Of a stretch of DNA of 42,229 bases, positions 36,062 to 42,229 are shown piece after piece. Origin of the DNA: an uncultured Clostridia bacterium (lineage in GTDB: Bacteria > Bacillota > Clostridia > Oscillospirales > Acutalibacteraceae); NCBI GenBank assembly GCA_946182865.1, contig CAMHAV010000006.1:1-42229 (forward strand), in the 5' to 3' direction. Every line of letters starts with the position of its first letter. Position 1 is the stretch's first letter. The position numbers and the translations under genes are program-made. The notes beneath the pieces are model-generated. The model made no database searches. It was not told the DNA's origin and was given only the letters and a program-made list of their open reading frames with translations.

Positions 36062-38047
36062 TCATGAAGCCTTTTTGGTAAATTTCACGACATATCCCGA
36101 TTTTTTCAGCATATCATATCTCAGCACATCGCTGGCAGTAACGGTCTGAGTAGTGATATTCAGCTTAGTCGGGGTGCTGTCGCTGTAAATGACAGCCTCA
36201 TATTCACCGTCTCCAAGAAAGGAAAGGGGCATGCTTATCCCCGTTTTGGCTTCTTCGGTGACGGATGCGGCATACCAGTCCTTTCCCGACCTTCTGGCGA
36301 TCGTGACATAATCACCGACGACCCCGTCTATAAAAACAGTGTCATCCCATGTCGCCGGAAGATTTTGATAAAAAGACGCCGCGTTAAAATATCGGTATTG
36401 CGAAGCATTTCCCGCCATGCAGGGGATTCCTGCTTCCAACACCACACAGGACGCCAGCTTCATACCGAATGTATTGCCACTTCCATAAGGATACACCCTT
36501 GGCGTTATATCCATAGGCCCGACGACATTCCTTGTAAATGCCCAGATGACAGACTCATTGACAAAATGCTTTAAATAAAATTCCTCTCCCCTTACGGCCT
36601 CGCGGTTGATCACATTCGGATAGGTGCGGCGTTCGCCTGTCGGTTTTCCGGCTCCGTGGCAATTGACAAGCAGATGACACTCCGCGCATATCCGGTATAT
36701 TTCATTCATATCGCGGATTGTAACCTGATCCTCACTGTCAAAGAAATCCGCCTTGATTCCCTTGATACCCCTGGAGGCAAAATCCCGCAGCACGGTTTCA
36801 CGTTCTTCGTGGGTGTCAATATCCATGTATTTTACCCATACGATCAGACCCACGCCTTTGCTGTCGGCGTATTTGACGATATCGTCAAACCAGTTGAAAT
36901 ACCCGTGATATACCTTGCCCGGCTCACTGCAATCAGGCTGCCAGCCTTCATCAAGCGTCAGATACTTCCAGCCCATTTCAGAAGCTAATTTGATATAATC
37001 CCTGATAACAGCGGGGTCTCTCTGCCCTTGATTCCTCACCCAGAGCCACGTCCACCCGGTAACGCCCGGTTTCACCCAAGAGAAATCGCCCTGCGGCTGC
37101 GTCGCGAGATTTTCTGCCATATCGCTCATCACCAAGTCGCCCGGTTCGCCGTAAATGCCGAATCTCCAAGGGGACAGAAAATCGACGTTGACGGTGACAG
37201 GCTGTCGGCTTGCTTTAGGAGCCGGATGCAGACCGAACAGATTGTCACCCTGCACATCCAGCACCGAACCGTAATACCCGCTGACCACAAGGTCTGCCTC
37301 GGAAAGAAGCAGATATTGCCCCGTCTGTTTCCCGCCTTCATCCGCTACGGCGACCAAGGCCGGAAAGCATATGTATTGCGAGCTGTATTGAGAGAGGGCC
37401 TCCACGGAAGCGGTCGAAAACGCTTCTTCATAACAGAATGTTTGGTCAACGTCATCAATCAGCTGGGCGGTGATCTGCGACTTGTCGGGCAGGGAAAAAT
37501 TGCCTGTCTCCCCTACTACAGTAAGACTTGTTTGCGATGCCTCCTTGGCTCTTATGCCGAAGCGATAGGCGAATCCGTCCTCATAGGCCCGGAAATAAAC
37601 GTCAAAGAAGAACCCGCCTTTTTCAAATGTCATCACGGTTTCGCTGTAATAATTGCGGTCGGTACTCCTTTTGCCCGAAATGTTGGTGTAAGTTTCATCC
37701 ACAATTCTGACAGGAGTCTGGCTGACAAACGTAAGTCCGTTAGAAAAATCACATTCCTCTGTACACATGCCGATAGAGGATTTTTTGATCAGTGTCAGAC
37801 CGCCGTCATCCCTGACAGTGTAAGACAACGCGCCGTTGTCATCCGTTCCGGCCTCTACTGCTATTGTTTGCATAGGTGAATAAAGCAGCGGCATAAATAC
37901 GGACATGTCCGTGTCTGATGAACTTGCGCTTAAACCGGAAGTGCGGACTTCACTTTTACCGTTTCTTAATCCGTATTTTACAAATAATATTACATTCAGT
38001 GCCACTATCGCAGCAAGAGCCACAAGCAAGGCGATGCGTTTTTTCAT
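36062..38047 (-). CDS. GH97-like glycoside hydrolase with N-terminal membrane anchor/signal
   Basis: WLWVRNQGQRDPAVIRDYIKLASEMGWKYLTLDEGW, GIKGIKADFFDSEDQ, CHGAGKPTGERRTYPNVINREAVRGEEF. Confidence 0.87.
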   Translation of the reverse strand: MKKRIALLVALAAIVALNVILFVKYGLRNGKSEVRTSGLSASSSDTDMSVFMPLLYSPMQTIAVEAGTDDNGALSYTVRDDGGLTLIKKSSIGMCTEECDFSNGLTFVSQTPVRIVDETYTNISGKRSTDRNYYSETVMTFEKGGFFFDVYFRAYEDGFAYRFGIRAKEASQTSLTVVGETGNFSLPDKSQITAQLIDDVDQTFCYEEAFSTASVEALSQYSSQYICFPALVAVADEGGKQTGQYLLLSEADLVVSGYYGSVLDVQGDNLFGLHPAPKASRQPVTVNVDFLSPWRFGIYGEPGDLVMSDMAENLATQPQGDFSWVKPGVTGWTWLWVRNQGQRDPAVIRDYIKLASEMGWKYLTLDEGWQPDCSEPGKVYHGYFNWFDDIVKYADSKGVGLIVWVKYMDIDTHEERETVLRDFASRGIKGIKADFFDSEDQVTIRDMNEIYRICAECHLLVNCHGAGKPTGERRTYPNVINREAVRGEEFYLKHFVNESVIWAFTRNVVGPMDITPRVYPYGSGNTFGMKLASCVVLEAGIPCMAGNASQYRYFNAASFYQNLPATWDDTVFIDGVVGDYVTIARRSGKDWYAASVTEEAKTGISMPLSFLGDGEYEAVIYSDSTPTKLNITTQTVTASDVLRYDMLKKSGYVVKFTKKAS

Positions 38048-38082
38048 GGTACTTCCTCCGGTATGGAATGTTGTCTGGATTT

Positions 38083-39438
38083 TCAGCGGGTTATCAGCGC
38101 CACGCATTCCACATTCGCGGTGCGGGGGAACATATCCACCGCAGTAAGGCGCTCCACCTGCCAGCCCCGTTCTTTGAAGCGCGCCGCGTCTCTCGCCAGC
38201 GTCGCCGGGTCGCAGGAGATATAGACCACTCTCTCGGGAGACAGTTCGTCAATCAGCGCCACCACCTCCGGCGAACAGCCCTTGCGCGGCGGGTCAATCA
38301 CGACAACATCGGGCGTAATGCCGCGTTCCTTGAGCTGCCGTGTGCCTTCCGCCGCGTCCGCGCAAAGAAACTCCGCGTTGTTTATTCCGTTGGCGGCGGC
38401 GTTGCGGCGGGCATTTTCTACCGCGTCGGGGACAATTTCTATACCGTAAAGCGCTTTGGCTCCCCGCGCCATGCTCAGACCGATTGTTCCTGTTCCGCAG
38501 TAGATGTCAAACAACACCTGATGACCGTTCAGCCCCGCATAGTCCCTGCCGCGCTCATAAAGCTGTTCTGCCTGCGCGCGATTCACTTGGTAAAACGACA
38601 GCGGCGAAATCTCATATGTCACCCCGCACAGCATATCCCGGATGGTATCCTGTCCCCATGCGGTGCGGCATTTTTTGCCTAAAATCACATTGGTGCGCTC
38701 GCGGTTGGCATTGATGACAATGCTTCTGATGTCAGGAGAAACGGCTCGGATTCTTCTGACAAATTCATCCTCCTGCACCAGCCCGTTGGCGTTGACCACC
38801 GCGCAGACCATGATCTCTCCCGTGGCAAACCCCTGCCGGATGTACAGATGACGGAAACGACCCTTGCCCGTTTGTTCATCATAGATTTCATTGGGAGTAT
38901 CGTTCAAAAAACCCGCCGTCACCCGCGCGATCTCACCGAAAACCGGCGGTTGCAGCCTGCAATCCGTAAAAGGAATAATACGGTGGCTGCGTTCGGCATA
39001 AAAGCCGAAAACCGCCTGTCCGTCCGACACACCGCAGGGAAGCTGCGCCTTGTTGCGGTAGCGGTCGGGCTTCGCGGCGGCGATAAAATCCTCCGCCTCA
39101 ATGGCGATGCCGCCGATGCGTTTCATAGCGTCATTGACCCTCTGGCGCTTGATGCGGCATTCCTCCGCGTAGTCAAGATGGCGGAACGTGCAGCCGCCGC
39201 AGCTCGGATAGGAGGCACAGTCCGGCACAATTCTTCCCTCACCCGGACGCAGAATCTCCTGTATCTTACCGACGGCATAGCTTTTGGAAACCTTGATAAT
39301 CACCAGCCGCAGCCGATCACCCGGCGCAGCATGGGGAACGAACACCACCATATCATTCACCCGCGCCACGCCGCTGCCCTCTGCGGTCATTCCTTCGATT
39401 TCCGCCTCTATGATTTCATTTTTTTTCAGTGCAGCCAC
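38083..39438 (-). CDS. rlmD: 23S rRNA (uracil-C5)-methyltransferase RlmD/RumA-family
   Basis: TRAM-like N-term, CxxCGGC-like cluster, LFDIYCGTGTIGLSMA, VIDPPRKGCSPEV, YISCDPATLARD. Confidence 0.92.
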   Translation of the reverse strand: MAALKKNEIIEAEIEGMTAEGSGVARVNDMVVFVPHAAPGDRLRLVIIKVSKSYAVGKIQEILRPGEGRIVPDCASYPSCGGCTFRHLDYAEECRIKRQRVNDAMKRIGGIAIEAEDFIAAAKPDRYRNKAQLPCGVSDGQAVFGFYAERSHRIIPFTDCRLQPPVFGEIARVTAGFLNDTPNEIYDEQTGKGRFRHLYIRQGFATGEIMVCAVVNANGLVQEDEFVRRIRAVSPDIRSIVINANRERTNVILGKKCRTAWGQDTIRDMLCGVTYEISPLSFYQVNRAQAEQLYERGRDYAGLNGHQVLFDIYCGTGTIGLSMARGAKALYGIEIVPDAVENARRNAAANGINNAEFLCADAAEGTRQLKERGITPDVVVIDPPRKGCSPEVVALIDELSPERVVYISCDPATLARDAARFKERGWQVERLTAVDMFPRTANVECVALITR

Positions 39439-39735
39439 ATTTCTTCCCCCCAGATTCCATCACATAATCATTCAAAAAAAAAGAAAAAAGGAACCCCGGC
39501 ACCAATCACTGTACGGATTCGCTCTTCCGTTCACTGATCGACAGCCGAAATTCCCGTGACGAATAGCAAGATCATTTCCTTAAGTCAGATATGCCTTGCT
39601 TCCCTTGGCAGTCTTTCCCATGCCCCACACCTTCGACCAACCCCTTATTTGCCCACATCAGGAGTCGCCGTCGGCATGGTGTTACGGCAATCAAAAATAC
39701 CGCACCCGAAAAAATTCGCTTTTCTTTGTGCCTTA

Positions 39736-39999
39736 TTACTCGGCAAAGCCGGACTTGACCAGCTTGACCAGACCGTCTACCGCGCTGTTCTCATCGGGAC
39801 CGTCAGCGATGATCTTGATGGACATACCGCCGACAATGCCCAGAGAAAGGACACCGAGAAGGGACTTGGCGTTTACGCGTCTTTCTTCCCTCTCAACCCA
39901 GATTGTGCTCTTGAATTCGTTTGCCTTCTGAATGAAGAATGTAGCGGGACGTGCATGCAGGCCCACCTGGTTCTGAACTGTTACTTCATCAACGTACAT
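39736..39999 (-). CDS. ptsH: HPr phosphocarrier protein, canonical
   Basis: QNQVGLHARPATFFIQKANEF ... VNAKSLLGVLSLGI. Confidence 0.95.
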   Translation of the reverse strand: MYVDEVTVQNQVGLHARPATFFIQKANEFKSTIWVEREERRVNAKSLLGVLSLGIVGGMSIKIIADGPDENSAVDGLVKLVKSGFAE

Positions 40000-40117
40000 T
40001 GAAAAAACCTCCCAAAAGGATATTGAAAAATCATGTAAACAAATTGAGGTGGCAAAAACACCATGCTGCGAATTCAACGAACACGTGCCGTTTCGTCAAC
40101 TTCAAATTGATACTGAT

Positions 40118-40145
40118 ATTATACCACAATTTTTGCATTCGTCAA
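40118..40145 (-). promoter_or_regulatory. Promoter-like TTGACG-16-TATAAT upstream of ptsH
   Basis: Read on minus strand at 40145-40118. Confidence 0.55.
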
Positions 40146-40505
40146 CAACCTATGCAAAACTTTGTCTCGATAAACAAGAATCGCCCCTCTAATCTGTCCC
40201 TGAGTTGTACATAATCACCATTTGTCAAAAGAAACTGAGTAAAATGTAAGTTTTCAACGCCTTTAATTGGTGCATTTTCAACAGTTATTTATGTCACATT
40301 TTTACTTGATATGAAAAATCTACATTTTTTCATCACATGTTTTTCTCAAAAACAATAGATATTACAAAACTGTAATTTGCACTAAAATTCACAGTTTTTT
40401 TTCATTTCATGATAAAATATGATGATGATATCACAATTATTCACAATCATCTTTTTCCTGCCTTAACTAACACTATCCGACCAAATTTGATACAATTGTT
40501 TTCCG

Positions 40506-41237
40506 TCAAAGAAGATGTTCATTTTTTAATAAATCTAATTCCTTTTGGGTCAGATCTGCTTTTTCCAGCAGATCAGGACGGTAACGGGCCGTCTGCCGCA
40601 GCGATTGCTCCCGTTTCCACTGCGCGATTTTGGCGTGGTGTCCCGACAGCAGTTCTTCCGGCACGCGCATGCCGTTCCACACGGGCGGGCGGGTGTACTG
40701 CGGATGCTCCAGCAGCCCGTCATAATGGCTCTCGTCCTCAAAGCATGCGTCCTCCGCCAGTACCCTCGGCACCATGCGGCAAACCGCGTCGGTCACGATC
40801 AGCGCGGGCAGCTCCCCGCCCGTCAGCACATAATCCCCTACCGACAGTTCCATGTCGATCATGCTGTCAATAAGCCGCTGGTCGACGCCCTCATAATGGC
40901 CGCACAACAGGCAGATATTCCCGCACTGCATCAGGCTTCGCGCGATGCTCTGGTTAAATACCCTCCCCTTGGGCGACATATAAATAAACACCGGACGCTG
41001 CGGGCACTGCGACGCAATCGCCTCAAAGCAGGCGGCAATCGGCTCCGGCTTCATCAGCATCCCCTGTCCCCCGCCGTAGGGCATATCGTCCACATGACGG
41101 TGCTTGTCGGCGGTGTAATCGCGGATATTGTGGCAGTTGACCTCGATGATACCGCTGCGGCGCGCGCGACCGATAATGCTTTCGTCCAGCACCCGCTCGC
41201 ACATTTCGGGAAAAAGCGTCATGATGTCAATTCTCAT
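40506..41237 (-). CDS. trmD: tRNA (guanine-N1)-methyltransferase
   Basis: MRIDIMTLFPEM ... DDMPYGGGQGMLMKPEP ... LLCGHYEGVDQR ... GDYVLTGGELPA. Confidence 0.97.
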   Translation of the reverse strand: MRIDIMTLFPEMCERVLDESIIGRARRSGIIEVNCHNIRDYTADKHRHVDDMPYGGGQGMLMKPEPIAACFEAIASQCPQRPVFIYMSPKGRVFNQSIARSLMQCGNICLLCGHYEGVDQRLIDSMIDMELSVGDYVLTGGELPALIVTDAVCRMVPRVLAEDACFEDESHYDGLLEHPQYTRPPVWNGMRVPEELLSGHHAKIAQWKREQSLRQTARYRPDLLEKADLTQKELDLLKNEHLL

Positions 41238-41743
41238 TCGTCAAACAGACCTTTCATTTTGAAAATGCGGATTTCTCCCTTTTCGAGGTCGATGTCTTTC
41301 ACCACATCGGGAATCACGGGAATCAGCACCACCCGACCGTCGGGGATTTTGACATGGTACACGTCATTCGCGCCCGTCTCGCTCACATCGTCCAGCAGCC
41401 CAAGTGTCTCGCCGCTGTCGCCGTCGATCACGTCCAGTCCCAGCAGATCCTGTATAAAATACGCGCCGTCCTCCAGCTCCACATCGTCGCGGTTCATATA
41501 AAGCACCTTGTTGCGCAGCTTTTCCGCGTCCTCCACACAGTCCACGCCTTTGATTTTCATAATCAGCATATGTTTGTGAACGCGCGACGCGGTGATCTCG
41601 ATTTTTTTAGCACCCTTGTCGAGATACAGCTCGTCAAATTCGCTGAGGAATTCCGGCGAATCCGCCCACGGCTGCACCCGCACTTCCCCTTTCAGGCCAT
41701 GCGTACCTGTAATTTTTCCGGTTTCCAAGAATTGTTTCTGCAT
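41234..41743 (-). CDS. rimM: 16S rRNA processing protein RimM
   Basis: GKITGTHGLKGEVRVQPWADSPEFL; adjacent to trmD. Confidence 0.95.
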   Translation of the reverse strand: MQKQFLETGKITGTHGLKGEVRVQPWADSPEFLSEFDELYLDKGAKKIEITASRVHKHMLIMKIKGVDCVEDAEKLRNKVLYMNRDDVELEDGAYFIQDLLGLDVIDGDSGETLGLLDDVSETGANDVYHVKIPDGRVVLIPVIPDVVKDIDLEKGEIRIFKMKGLFDE

Positions 41744-41874
41744 GAGTACTTCCTCCGTTCTTTTTTACAATTGCCTGCTTATCTATGATAAAAAACGCAC
41801 CGACCAGTCGTAGGGATACGGCTGCCCGCTGCGCTTTTGATTGGCTGCAAATTGTTTGAAATCCACGGCAAAGA

Positions 41875-42108
41875 TCAGTCGATCTCCACCATGACCTTCT
41901 TGTTCTCGCGAGTGGCGGCGGCGCGCATCACAGTGCGGATCGACTTGGCGATTCTGCCCTGCTTGCCGATAACGCGTCCTTTATCGTCCTCGTCAACATA
42001 AAGGGTGAAGGTTACGGTGCCGTCTTCTGCCGGCTCGCTCTCTTCTACTCTCACGCCGTCGGGATTCTGCACCAAACCGCGTGCGATCACTTCAAGCAAT
42101 TCTTTCAT
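41875..42108 (-). CDS. khpA: KH-domain RNA-binding protein KhpA
   Basis: DKGRVIGKQGRIAKSIRTVMRAAA KH motif; canonical rpsP-khpA-rimM-trmD order. Confidence 0.93.
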   Translation of the reverse strand: MKELLEVIARGLVQNPDGVRVEESEPAEDGTVTFTLYVDEDDKGRVIGKQGRIAKSIRTVMRAAATRENKKVMVEID

Positions 42109-42204
42109 AACTGAAATACCTCCTGGGGCAAACGATACGGCAATCCGACGAGAGGCGGACTGCCGTGGGATAAGTAGAGCTTCCTGATTTCCTGCAAACG
42201 GAAA

Positions 42205-42229
42205 TTAGAGAATACCCTCTTTTTTGAGC
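42205..42229 (-). CDS. rpsP: 3' end of probable 30S ribosomal protein S16 gene (truncated by window edge)
   Basis: ...LKKEGIL* plus canonical synteny. Confidence 0.55.

Noticed and set aside
39460-39735. Possible gene remnant between ptsH and rlmD
   Set aside because: No coherent reading frame or recognisable protein motif on either strand

Overview
This is a chromosomal window from a spore-forming, GC-rich clostridial Firmicute (probably Oscillospiraceae/Ruminococcaceae-like; inferred from an alpha/beta SASP, GlgC+GlgD, HPr and gene content, with no search run). The core is a glycogen module: glgA1 (+), and on the minus strand pfkA > glgB > glgC > glgD > glgA2. Around it are a TerD/unknown/TerD operon, citrate synthase with a MarR regulator, a PMCA-type Ca2+ P-ATPase, dCMP deaminase, gpsA/plsY/der, a DUF512 radical SAM protein, rpmF/DUF177, pgi, rlmD, ptsH and trmD/rimM/khpA/(rpsP). 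Two accessory patches with lower GC stand out: about 23.3-24.45 kb (unknown 271-aa protein plus a palindromic element) and about 33.8-38.05 kb (hairpin-rich GC element, amber-interrupted pyruvyl-transferase-like gene, small HEYGH protein, GH97-like glycosidase). Best leads: (1) GlgB carries a ~220-aa repetitive polyampholyte tail of alternating TTRKRGGRAKK and (E/A/P)-rich blocks; (2) the second glycogen synthase (GlgA2) has lost the KTGGL substrate-binding lysine motif and sits beside GlgD, itself a degenerate GlgC paralog, suggesting a set of non-catalytic partner subunits; (3) a 225-nt region closed by a long inverted repeat upstream of glgA1 looks like a structured RNA; (4) two accessory genes are interrupted only by in-frame TAG codons; (5) there are several unexplained palindromic elements. 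No tRNA, rRNA or CRISPR array was recognised. All assignments are by reading the sequence; no database search was possible.
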